From Clostridiales bacterium (lineage in GTDB: Bacteria > Bacillota > Clostridia > Christensenellales > QALW01): 20,264 nucleotides of DNA. The translations under genes and the position numbers were made by a program. The stretch lies in the NCBI GenBank assembly GCA_018376855.1, contig JAHAAN010000050.1, forward strand, positions 1-20,264, read 5' to 3'. Position 1 is the stretch's first letter, and each line of letters opens with the position of its first letter. The notes under the pieces were generated by a model. The model saw only the letters and a list, made by a program, of their open reading frames with translations, had not been told where the DNA came from and made no database searches. Shown here piece after piece: positions 8,571-15,921 of the stretch.

Positions 8571-8610
8571 GTATTTTTAATTTTCTGCCGCGCAGCAGTT
8601 ACTTTTTTAT

Positions 8611-8638
8611 ATTATATCACACCGCAGAAAAAAATCAA
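8611..8638 (-). promoter_or_regulatory. Promoter of the riboswitch-ATPase transcript
   Basis: Minus-strand TTGATT (8633-8638), a 16-bp spacer and extended -10 TGATATAAT (TATAAT at 8611-8616). The expected start is near 8604, about 220 bases before the ATPase ATG. The -35 box overlaps the stop codon (8635-8637) of the upstream dehydrogenase gene. Confidence 0.75.
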
Positions 8639-9510
8639 TCATTATTTTTTCCCTGCACATCGCGTTCAAAGCTCCAAAGCGCGCTTCCCTTGCAGCGTCC
8701 TTTGCAGTACATACGGTATAATGCCCAGCTGATCAACCGATTCGGAAGCAGCCTTCCCGCAAAACAAAGCAATTTATATTCCCACCCTACCACGATTCGC
8801 GGCGGCGGATTCCTTCTTTTCAGCGCTTTTGCCACCGCTCTTGCCACCGTAACCGGTTCCTTCCCGTTCAGCTCGCTCTTCACCATAGAATGGACTGCGC
8901 GGCAGAACGTATCGCGGTACGCTTCATTTTCCACCGTGCGCTTGGTATAGCCGCGGCTGCCCGTAAAAGCCGTGCGCGTATCTCCCGGAAGCACCGTGCA
9001 GCAGCGAATGCCAAAGGGGCGCACCTCATTGCGCAGCGCCCCGCAAAGCCCTTCCAGCGCAAACTTGGAAACGCTGTACATTCCCTGATAGGGGATCGCA
9101 TAAACTGCCGCCACACTGCTGATCAATATAATCTTACCACGGCGCTGATTCCGCATAACAGGCAGCACCAAAGCCAGCATCCGCTGCACGGCGTACAGAT
9201 TCACCCGCAGCTGCGCTTCCAGCTCCTCCACAGAGGTGTCTTCCACCGCACCGGCAATGCCCGTGCCTGCACAGCACACAAGCGCATCTATCGTTTCCGC
9301 ATACGAACGCATATATTCCACGGCTTCCGCGCAAAGCGCATCGCTTGTTACATCGCAATGCACCTCATGCAACAAACCGTTCCCAATCCTGCGCTCATTC
9401 CCCGTGGAAAAACGCCTCGCCAAGGCAAACACTTGATTCCCCTGCCCTGCAAGCAGCTCCGCACACGCCTTACCGATTCCGGAGCTTGCGCCCGTAATCA
9501 GAATGTTCAT
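8635..9510 (-). CDS. Short-chain dehydrogenase/reductase (SDR) family oxidoreductase
   Basis: A 291-aa classical SDR with a Rossmann fold. The nucleotide-binding motif TGASSGIG (residues 6-13), the CCAGTGIAG variant of the NNAG motif, catalytic Ser132, Tyr145 and Lys149 (YSVSK) are all present. The substrate cannot be told from sequence; the fold and length match NAD(P)-dependent carbonyl reductases acting on lipids, sugars or small ketones. The C-terminal 50 residues are basic and contain hydrophobic stretches, possibly for membrane contact. It overlaps the pseudouridine synthase stop by 4 bp (ATGA), so translation is probably coupled. It is the last gene of the ileS operon. Confidence 0.88.
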   Translation of the reverse strand: MNILITGASSGIGKACAELLAGQGNQVFALARRFSTGNERRIGNGLLHEVHCDVTSDALCAEAVEYMRSYAETIDALVCCAGTGIAGAVEDTSVEELEAQLRVNLYAVQRMLALVLPVMRNQRRGKIILISSVAAVYAIPYQGMYSVSKFALEGLCGALRNEVRPFGIRCCTVLPGDTRTAFTGSRGYTKRTVENEAYRDTFCRAVHSMVKSELNGKEPVTVARAVAKALKRRNPPPRIVVGWEYKLLCFAGRLLPNRLISWALYRMYCKGRCKGSALWSFERDVQGKNND

Positions 9511-10214
9511 AGGTTTTTCTCCGCAATCTGAATTTCAAAGCGGTTCCACGGCTGTTCCGTCTGCGGATAGCAAACAAACACTCTGCGATCCTTAAGCGTA
9601 GGATGCATCAGTGTAAGCTTTACTGCCCAAAGCACAAGCTGCTGCCCCTTTTTATTCACACTCATTCCATAGCGCTGATCGCCCCAAAGCGGGCAACCAA
9701 GGCTTACCATCTGCACACGGATCTGATGTGAACGCCCCGTTTGAAGCTGCACCTGCACCAATGAAAGCACACCATCCTTCGGATCGTCGATCGTTTGCAG
9801 CACTTTATAATCCAGCTGTGCGTGCTTCGCGCCCTCTGTGGTCTGCGGCACTACGGAAACCGTGTTGGTTTCCGTGTTTTTAAGCAAATAGCTTTCCACA
9901 CGCCCTTCCTTGCGTGCCGGAACACCGCGAACCACAGCATAATAGGTTCGCTGCATGTCATGCGTGCGCACTTGCTGGCTTAACCGCGCAGCGCTTTTGG
10001 AATTGCGCGCGAACACAACAATGCCGCCTGCCGGACGGTCCAGCCGATGCACCAGCCCGATAAACACCTCGCCGGGCTTGTTGTATTTTTCCTTGACATA
10101 CTGCTTCACCATCGAAAGCAGATCCTGATCCCCGCTTTTATCGCTCTGCACAGGAACATTGCATGGCTTTGCCACCACAATGATGTGATTATCCTCATAA
10201 AGTACGTTCAGCAT
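9507..10214 (-). CDS. RluA-family pseudouridine synthase
   Basis: A 235-aa enzyme expected to isomerise uridine to pseudouridine in rRNA or tRNA. The catalytic motif HRLDRPAGG (Asp59) and the downstream LQTGRSHQIRVQM motif are typical of the RluA/RluC/RluD group. It starts directly with the catalytic domain and has no N-terminal S4 domain, as in the short single-domain members, so the target site cannot be given. GGGTGA, inside the end of the methyltransferase gene, serves as ribosome binding site. It starts 4 bases after that gene's stop and overlaps the following SDR gene by 4 bp, which supports a single operon. Confidence 0.92.
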   Translation of the reverse strand: MLNVLYEDNHIIVVAKPCNVPVQSDKSGDQDLLSMVKQYVKEKYNKPGEVFIGLVHRLDRPAGGIVVFARNSKSAARLSQQVRTHDMQRTYYAVVRGVPARKEGRVESYLLKNTETNTVSVVPQTTEGAKHAQLDYKVLQTIDDPKDGVLSLVQVQLQTGRSHQIRVQMVSLGCPLWGDQRYGMSVNKKGQQLVLWAVKLTLMHPTLKDRRVFVCYPQTEQPWNRFEIQIAEKNL

Positions 10215-10218
10215 TTTT

Positions 10219-11082
10219 TCACCCTTTCCGCGCTTCCCACCGCCCGGACGCGCCGCACGGCAGGAACACCCCGCCTTTTGTTACGGGAAGCGCAACCTCC
10301 GCAGCTTCCGCATATCCGCTGCAGCGAGCCACAACGTTTTTTTTCAATATATTCTGAATAACAAGCGGCTGCAAGCCCGTGGTGTAGGAATTGATCAGCA
10401 CAAATAACGGCTGATCGGAAAGCACCTGCGCGCAAAGCTGCACAAACGCAAACAGCTCATTTTCCAGCTTCCAGATCTCGCCGCCGGGGCCGCGCCCATA
10501 GCTTGGCGGGTCCATAATAATCGCATCATAACGGTTCCCGCGGCGGATCTCACGCTGCACAAACTTTTGGCAGTCATCCACAATCCACCGCACCGGTCGG
10601 TCGGCTAACCCGCTGAGCGCAAGGTTTTCCTTGCCCTGCGCCACCATATTTTTAGCGGCGTCCACATGGCACACTTTCGCCCCTACGGCAGCGCACGCCA
10701 CAGTCGCGGCGCCGGTATAGCCAAACAGGTTCAGCACCGATATTTCCCGCCCCGCTCCGCGAATCTTATCCATCATCCACGCCCAATTCACGGCCTGCTC
10801 CGGAAAAATGCCCGTGTGCTTAAAGCCCATAGGCCGAACCAGAAGCGTAAGCTCCCGCCAGTGCAGATGCCAGCTTTCGGGAATAGAACGGCAGTATTCC
10901 CACGCTCCGCCGCCCTTATCGGAGCGACTGTATTTCGCATCAATCCGCCGCGGCTTTTCCGCATACGGCCAAATGACCTGCGGATCCGGTCGGAGCAGAT
11001 ACACCTGCCCCCAACGCTCATACTTCATGCCCTCGCCGGTATCGATCACTTCATATTCCTGCCAGTCGTCGGCTATATACAT
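10219..11082 (-). CDS. Class I SAM-dependent methyltransferase, RlmI/RlmK-like
   Basis: A 287-aa protein. The SAM-binding motif LNLFGYTGAATVAC is followed by an acidic strand end (HVDA) and the catalytic-type MDPPSYGRG motif (Asp191-Pro-Pro). FGYTG and DPPSY are characteristic of the 23S rRNA cytosine-C5 methyltransferases related to RlmI and the C-terminal half of RlmKL. The usual N-terminal PUA domain of RlmI is absent; a short beta-rich N-terminus (about residues 1-100) takes its place, so the exact RNA target is uncertain. AGGAAGG precedes the ATG. It lies 18 bases after the ileS stop and just before the pseudouridine synthase, which fits a role in RNA modification. Confidence 0.85.
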   Translation of the reverse strand: MYIADDWQEYEVIDTGEGMKYERWGQVYLLRPDPQVIWPYAEKPRRIDAKYSRSDKGGGAWEYCRSIPESWHLHWRELTLLVRPMGFKHTGIFPEQAVNWAWMMDKIRGAGREISVLNLFGYTGAATVACAAVGAKVCHVDAAKNMVAQGKENLALSGLADRPVRWIVDDCQKFVQREIRRGNRYDAIIMDPPSYGRGPGGEIWKLENELFAFVQLCAQVLSDQPLFVLINSYTTGLQPLVIQNILKKNVVARCSGYAEAAEVALPVTKGGVFLPCGASGRWEARKG

Positions 11083-11100
11083 GCTCGAATCCTTCCTGCC

Positions 11101-12756
11101 TTACAGCTTCTTCAGCGCAATTTTACACACAAGGCCGTTGATGTCCCATTCCTTGCCGCCGCACGCCGCAAACGCAAGCTCGTCTGCAAGAACGCTGCGG
11201 CAGATCTCATTGCTTGCCGCCTCCAGCGCCTGTCGCAGCTGCGGATCGGCCTCCAAGGCAACCGAAATATGATCCGTTACCTCAAACCCGCTTTCCTTAC
11301 GCATCGTTTGGATTTTGCTGATGATCTCCCGCACATACCCCTCGCAGATCAGCTGCTCTGTCAGATTTACATCCAGCACCACCGTCATGCCGCCGTCGCT
11401 CTGCGTTACATAGCCTTCGCGGTTCTTGGTGGAAACAAGCAGGTCATTCCGCGTCAGCGTTACGGCGCTGCCGTCAATTTCGGTGGTAAACTCGCCCTTT
11501 TCTTCAATAGCCGCCATCACGGCGTTGCCGTCCGCCGTGCTCAAAAATTGGCCGATCTTTCCTAACAGCTTGCCGTATTTCGGGCCGAGCGTACGCATCT
11601 GCGGCTTAAGAACATAATCCGTAAAGCCCTTCGCCTCCGCCATAATCTCTACTTCCTTCAGGTTCAGCTCATCCTCGATCAGCTCAATAAATTCCTGCGG
11701 AAGCAGATGCGCGCTTTGAATATACATCTTAGAAAGCGGCTGGCGGTTTTTCACATTAACCGCAGCGCGCGCGGCGCGCCCCAGCACCACTGCATGCAGC
11801 AGCAGCTCCATGTTTTCCTCAATATCCGCATGGATATATTCCTCACACGCAGCGGGAAAATCGCACAGATGCACGCTCTCGGGTGCGGAAGGATCAAGCT
11901 CGTGCACCAAATTAAGATAAATCTCCTCCGCCATAAACGGAATAAACGGCGCCGAAAGCTTGGCAAACGTTGTTAAAACCGTGTAAAGCGTCATATAGGC
12001 GTTGATCTTATCCTGCGTCATCTCGCTGCCCCAATAGCGCTCGCGCCCGCGGCGCACATACCAGTTGCTCAGCTCATCCACAAACTCCTGCATCGCGCGC
12101 GCCGGCTCCGTAATCATATACTGCGCAAGACTCTCATCCACTGTTTTAACAAGGGAATTGAGCTTGGAAAGAATCCATCTGTCCATTAACGGAAGCTTAT
12201 CGTATTCCAGCTTATGCTCTAACGGATTAAAATTATCAATATTAGCATAGAGCACATAGAACGCATAGGTGTTCCACAGCGTACCCATAAATTTACGCTG
12301 CGCCTCGCCCACGGCTTCGGCATAAAAGCGCGAAGGCAGCCACGGAGCGCTTCCCGTGTAGAAATACCAGCGAACGGCGTCCGCACCCTGATGATCCAGC
12401 ACCGACCACGGATCCACCACATTACCCTTATGCTTGCTCATCTTAATGCCGTCTTTATCGTTGACATGCCCCAGCACGATGCAATTTTTAAACGCAGGCT
12501 CTTCAAAGAGCAGCGTGGAAATCGCAAGAAGCGAATAGAACCAACCGCGTGTTTGATCGATCGCTTCGCTGATAAAATCAGCCGGATAATTCTTTTTAAA
12601 CAGCTCCTCGTTTTCAAAGGGATAATGCCACTGCGCAAACGGCATGGAGCCGGAATCGAACCAGCAGTCGATCACCTCCGGCGCGCGGTGCATCACGCCC
12701 CCGCAATGCTCGCACTTCATCGTCAGCGGATCGAGAGCTCGCGCGAAAGCGCCCAA
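11101..12756 (-). CDS. ileS: IleRS C-terminal fragment (end of catalytic core, anticodon-binding domain)
   Basis: About 549 residues are in frame. DCWFDSGSMPFAQWHYPF begins the conserved part, then DQTRGWFYSLL, the second class I signature as KMSKHKGN (KMSKS with His in the last position), the helical anticodon-binding domain (LMDRWILSKLNSL ... NWYVRRGRERYW) and a C-terminal extension typical of the large, eukaryote-like bacterial IleRS group. The open frame could nominally begin at TTG 12756, but those first residues are antiphase reading of the N-terminal half, and no ribosome binding site precedes it. Separate translation is therefore unlikely. Confidence 0.8.
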   Translation of the reverse strand: MGAFARALDPLTMKCEHCGGVMHRAPEVIDCWFDSGSMPFAQWHYPFENEELFKKNYPADFISEAIDQTRGWFYSLLAISTLLFEEPAFKNCIVLGHVNDKDGIKMSKHKGNVVDPWSVLDHQGADAVRWYFYTGSAPWLPSRFYAEAVGEAQRKFMGTLWNTYAFYVLYANIDNFNPLEHKLEYDKLPLMDRWILSKLNSLVKTVDESLAQYMITEPARAMQEFVDELSNWYVRRGRERYWGSEMTQDKINAYMTLYTVLTTFAKLSAPFIPFMAEEIYLNLVHELDPSAPESVHLCDFPAACEEYIHADIEENMELLLHAVVLGRAARAAVNVKNRQPLSKMYIQSAHLLPQEFIELIEDELNLKEVEIMAEAKGFTDYVLKPQMRTLGPKYGKLLGKIGQFLSTADGNAVMAAIEEKGEFTTEIDGSAVTLTRNDLLVSTKNREGYVTQSDGGMTVVLDVNLTEQLICEGYVREIISKIQTMRKESGFEVTDHISVALEADPQLRQALEAASNEICRSVLADELAFAACGGKEWDINGLVCKIALKKL

Positions 12757-14084
12757 TCCATCACGTTTTCAAGGAAGTTCCCCATGCGTCCCTCCTTGAT
12801 GTTCTCCGGGATCCAGTTGATCTTCCGGTTGTTTTCAACCAAGCGATCCTTCACTGCCGACATACGGATAAACCAAGTGCTTCTTGCATAGTAAATCAAC
12901 GGCGTATCGCAGCGCCAGCAATAGGGATAGCTGTGCGTAAATTCAAGTTCCCTGAAAAGCAGCCCGCGTTCCTTTAAATCCGCAATAATCGGGCGGTCAG
13001 CCTCTTTTACAAAAAGCCCGGCAAATTTGCCTGTCTGCGCAGTCATGTGCCCCTGCGCGTCCACCATTTGAATAAAAGGCAGATTATTATCACGCCCCAC
13101 ACGCGCATCGTCCTCACCAAAGGCGGGCGCGATATGCACAATGCCGGAACCAGAATCAAGCGTAACATAGCCGTCGGCCACCACATACCACGCCTTCTTC
13201 TTTTCGCCGGCGGCAAAATCAAACAGCGGCTCGTATTCCATGCCGCACAGCTCGCTGCCCAAACAGGTTTTCTTCACTGCAGCGCCCTCGCCTAAAACCC
13301 CCAACAGCGCCTCCGCCAGAATATAGGTTCTGCCCTCATATTCGGCATACACATACTGCTCCTTGCCGTTTACGCACAGCGCCACGTTGCTCGGAAGCGT
13401 CCACGGCGTAGTTGTCCATGCAAGAAGGTAGGTATTCTCCTCTCCCTTCACACGGAAAGAAACGAACACTGAGGTTTCCTTTACATCCTTATAGCCCTGC
13501 GCTACCTCATGAGAGGAAAGAGCCGTTCCGCAGCGCGGGCAATAGGGAACGATCTTATGCCCCTTATAAAGCAGCTTCTTCTCGTTGATTTTTTTCAGCG
13601 CCCACCACTCTGATTCGATATAATTATCCTCATAGGTGATATACGGATGCTCCATATCCACCCAATAGCCTACCGCGTCGCTCATCTTCTCCCACTCGGA
13701 GGTATATTTCCAAACGCTCTCCTTGCACTTGGCAATAAACGGCTCGATCCCATACTGCTCGATCTGCGGCTTTCCGTTGATGCCGAGCAGCTTCTCCACT
13801 TCCAGCTCCACAGGCAGCCCGTGCGTATCCCAGCCTGCCTTGCGCTCGATATGGCAGCCCTTCATGATCCTATAGCGCGGAATCAAATCCTTCATCACGC
13901 GCGTAAGGATATGCCCGATATGGGGCTTTCCGTTCGCCGTAGGAGGACCGTCGTAAAAAGCAAAGCTCTCCCCGCCCTCGTTTTTTTCCGACGTTTTGCG
14001 AAAAACCTCATGCTCCTTCCAATATGCTGCGATCTCACGCTCGCGCTCCACAAAATTCAGGTTTGTTTCCACCTTTTTGTGCAT
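12723..14084 (-). CDS. ileS: IleRS N-terminal fragment (HIGH motif and editing domain)
   Basis: 453 residues. It charges tRNA-Ile with isoleucine when complete. Visible are PHIGH (His55-His58) of the Rossmann core, GWDTHGLPVE, the CP1 editing domain with WTTTPWTLPSN and VHIAPAFGEDD, and the return to the core at SYPYCWRCDTPLIY and NVMDWALSRE. The last four residues (LSIR) are frameshifted. The open frame extends to a GTG at 14111, but ATG 14084 is preferred because AAAGGATG lies just upstream and the product then begins MHKKVETNLNF, as in related enzymes. It is preceded by a T-box leader. Confidence 0.85.
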   Translation of the reverse strand: MHKKVETNLNFVEREREIAAYWKEHEVFRKTSEKNEGGESFAFYDGPPTANGKPHIGHILTRVMKDLIPRYRIMKGCHIERKAGWDTHGLPVELEVEKLLGINGKPQIEQYGIEPFIAKCKESVWKYTSEWEKMSDAVGYWVDMEHPYITYEDNYIESEWWALKKINEKKLLYKGHKIVPYCPRCGTALSSHEVAQGYKDVKETSVFVSFRVKGEENTYLLAWTTTPWTLPSNVALCVNGKEQYVYAEYEGRTYILAEALLGVLGEGAAVKKTCLGSELCGMEYEPLFDFAAGEKKKAWYVVADGYVTLDSGSGIVHIAPAFGEDDARVGRDNNLPFIQMVDAQGHMTAQTGKFAGLFVKEADRPIIADLKERGLLFRELEFTHSYPYCWRCDTPLIYYARSTWFIRMSAVKDRLVENNRKINWIPENIKEGRMGNFLENVMDWALSRELSIR

Positions 14085-14142
14085 ATTTTCTTCATCCTTT
14101 CTTTTTAGCACGGAAAGCCTCTTTTTAAACCCTGCTTCAAAT

Positions 14143-14176
14143 AAAAAGCTCCGCAGTCCTTACAGGAATGCAGAGC
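14143..14176 (-). terminator. T-box regulated terminator
   Basis: The stem pairs GCTCTGC (14170-14176) with GCGGAGC (14148-14154), has an inner TCC/GGA helix, and is followed on the minus strand by TTTTTATTT (U-run 14143-14147). Its 5' arm contains the GCAUUCC segment needed for the antiterminator, so the two are mutually exclusive. Confidence 0.85.
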
Positions 14177-14367
14177 ATAAAACCACCCATAAGCGCACAA
14201 ATATATGCGTGCGGAATGTAACGGTTCGCCGCCGTCCCCGGTTACTGAAGTTCACCGAAGCCTCCTCCGGGGTGATCCCTGCCGCGCTGCCTCCGCGCCG
14301 CTCTTTCAGCATAAAAGCGGCTCTCTGTAGCGTGCCCTGCGCGCCGGCTGTCCCCGTCATCAAGTGT
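14143..14367 (-). ncRNA. T-box leader of ileS (specifier AUC)
   Basis: The minus-strand leader holds stem I with lower pairing CGGGG/CCCCG, an AGAGAG kink motif and a GCCGC/GCGGC upper helix. The specifier AUC (14274-14276, GGGATCACC) is complementary to the GAU anticodon of tRNA-Ile. A CAGTAA segment and a CGCAC/GTGCG hairpin come next, then GGGTGGT (UGGU at 14182-14185) able to pair with the ACCA end of uncharged tRNA. Antiterminator pairing AUGC/GCAU plus GGG/UCC competes with the terminator. The bulge reads UGGUUUU rather than the common UGGNACC. Uncharged tRNA-Ile should turn on ileS and the genes behind it. Confidence 0.88.
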
Positions 14368-14373
14368 AAATGT

Positions 14374-14402
14374 ATTATAAAAGCTTTTTTGTCATTTGTA
14401 AA
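14374..14402 (-). promoter_or_regulatory. Promoter of the T-box-ileS operon
   Basis: TTTACA (14397-14402), a spacer of exactly 17 bp and TATAAT (14374-14379) on the minus strand. It starts about 25 bases beyond the livF stop. No U-rich terminator separates livF from it, so some liv transcripts may run into the T-box leader. Confidence 0.8.
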
Positions 14403-14426
14403 GTTTTTTCTTATGGGCAGCGCTGC

Positions 14427-15137
14427 TTAACCGCCTAGATACGCGCTCTTGACCGCTTCGTTTTCGGATATCTCGGCTGCCGTGCCGCTGATCTTCACTC
14501 TGCCCGTCTCCAGCACATACGCTCTGTCCGCAATCTCCAAGGCTTTCTTCGCATTCTGCTCCACCAGCAGCACCGTTACACCGCTCTGCTTCACGGAAAG
14601 GATCAGCTCAAACACTTCGTTGACCAAAAGCGGCGAAAGCCCCATGGTAGGCTCATCTAACAGCAGCATCTCCGGCTTGCTCATCAGCGCCCTGCCGATA
14701 GCAAGCATCTGCTGCTCGCCGCCGCTGAGCGTTCCCGCCAGCTGCTTCCGGCGTTCCTTTAACCGCGGGAGCCGCTCGAAGATGCCGGATAGATCCGCCT
14801 GTATTCCTGAACGATCCCGGCGGATATATGCCCCCATCTCCAGATTTTCCTGCACGGTCATTTCCGCAAACACGCGCCGCCCCTCCGGAACCTGCGCCAG
14901 CCCCAGCCGCGGAATCCGGTTCGCCTCCATGCCCGTAATATTCTTCCCCTTAAATGCGATCGTACCCTCTTTGGGGCGCAGCAGACCGCTGATCGTATGC
15001 ATGATCGTTGTCTTGCCCGCGCCGTTGGCGCCGATCAGCGTTACGATCTCACCCTTATCAACGGAAAATTCAACGCCCTTGATCGCATGAATCGCGCCGT
15101 AAAAAACGTGGAGGTTTTCCACTTTCAGCATTTCCAT
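14427..15137 (-). CDS. livF: Branched-chain amino acid ABC transporter ATP-binding protein LivF
   Basis: A 236-aa cytoplasmic ATPase subunit. Walker A GANGAGKTT (36-44), signature LSGGEQQMLAIGRAL, Walker B LLLDEPTMGLSP and the short LivF-type end are all present. It pairs with LivG to drive the LivHM permease. The frame is open to ATG 15185, but that would overlap livG; ATG 15137 (MEMLKVENL) matches the usual N-terminus. The nearest Shine-Dalgarno, AAAGGA, is about 11 bases away, so ATG 15131 is a possible alternative. It is the last gene of the liv operon, 25 bases after livG. Confidence 0.93.
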   Translation of the reverse strand: MEMLKVENLHVFYGAIHAIKGVEFSVDKGEIVTLIGANGAGKTTIMHTISGLLRPKEGTIAFKGKNITGMEANRIPRLGLAQVPEGRRVFAEMTVQENLEMGAYIRRDRSGIQADLSGIFERLPRLKERRKQLAGTLSGGEQQMLAIGRALMSKPEMLLLDEPTMGLSPLLVNEVFELILSVKQSGVTVLLVEQNAKKALEIADRAYVLETGRVKISGTAAEISENEAVKSAYLGG

Positions 15138-15162
15138 GATCGTTTCATTCCTTTCCCGCCGT

Positions 15163-15921
15163 CTATGCGCCCAAATATGCCGCAACCACCTGCGGATTGT
15201 TCTGTATCTCCTCCGGCGTGCCCACCGCGATCACCTTTCCGTAATCCAGCACAAAAATACGCTGGCAAATGCCCATCACAAAATTCATGTCGTGCTCGAT
15301 CAGCAACACGGAAATTCGGAAATTTTCCTTAACCGTGCGGATCGTCTGCATCAGCTCCATCGTTTCCGTGGGGTTCATGCCAGCCGCCGGCTCATCCAAA
15401 AGCAGCACGCTCGGTTCCATCGCCAGCGCGCGCGTGATCTCCAGCTTTCTTTGCTTGCCGTAAGGCAGATTGCGCGCCAAATCATGCGCGTTCTCAGCCA
15501 AATCAAACACGCCCAGCAGCTCCATCGCACGCTCCGTTACGCGCTTTTCTTCCTTCCAATACGACGGCAACCGCAACATGGCGGAAAACACGGAATACTT
15601 CATTTGGTTATTCATGGCCAGCTTAACGTTGTCAAGCACCGTCATATCTGAAAACAGACGGATATTCTGAAACGTGCGCGCAATGCCGTGGCGCGCAACC
15701 TGATAGGTTTTCTCCCCCGCCGTTGCTTTTCCCATCAGCTCAATGCTTCCGCTTGTGGGAATATATACGTTTGTCAGCAAATTAAACACGGTCGTTTTTC
15801 CTGCTCCGTTAGGCCCGATCAGCCCGACAATTTCATCGTCGCCGACATCCATCGTAACGTCCTCCACCGCGTGAAGTCCGCCGAAAACGACGCCAAGCCC
15901 CTCTGTGCGAAGTCTTCTCAT
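15163..15921 (-). CDS. livG: Branched-chain amino acid ABC transporter ATP-binding protein LivG
   Basis: A 252-aa ATPase. Walker A GPNGAGKTT (36-44), the LivG-type signature NLPYGKQRKLEITRAL in place of LSGGQ, Walker B LLLDEPAAGMNP and the H-loop in IEHDMNFVM are visible. The frame is open to 15978, but AGGAGGGAGAAC directly before ATG 15921, together with the ATGA overlap with the livM stop, fixes the start. Forms the heterodimeric motor with LivF. Confidence 0.94.
   Translation of the reverse strand: MRRLRTEGLGVVFGGLHAVEDVTMDVGDDEIVGLIGPNGAGKTTVFNLLTNVYIPTSGSIELMGKATAGEKTYQVARHGIARTFQNIRLFSDMTVLDNVKLAMNNQMKYSVFSAMLRLPSYWKEEKRVTERAMELLGVFDLAENAHDLARNLPYGKQRKLEITRALAMEPSVLLLDEPAAGMNPTETMELMQTIRTVKENFRISVLLIEHDMNFVMGICQRIFVLDYGKVIAVGTPEEIQNNPQVVAAYLGA

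Larger units (their letters stand above)
11101..14084 (-). pseudogene. ileS: Isoleucyl-tRNA synthetase gene broken by an internal frame-changing deletion
   Basis: The two halves of one IleRS lie end to end in different frames. The N-terminal frame runs to VMDWALSRE and then stops (12723). The C-terminal frame takes up at LDPLTMKCEHCGG followed by the well-kept PEVIDCWFDSGSMPF. In intact clostridial IleRS the SRE is followed by RYWGTPLPIW and a cysteine-rich stretch, about 45 residues in all, before the RPY(L)D region. That piece is missing, so the junction near 12740 is a deletion of roughly 135-140 bases that also shifts frame. Both flanks look fully conserved with no other stops, which points to a very recent mutation or an assembly error. 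As written the gene cannot give an active enzyme. Confidence 0.8.

Noticed and set aside
10666..11565. A 299-codon plus-strand open frame opposite the methyltransferase and ileS
   Set aside because: Shadow of two real genes; rich in Arg/His/Pro with no domain pattern.
12700..12760. Programmed frameshift in ileS
   Set aside because: There is no slippery heptamer or stimulatory structure, and residues are missing rather than merely out of frame.
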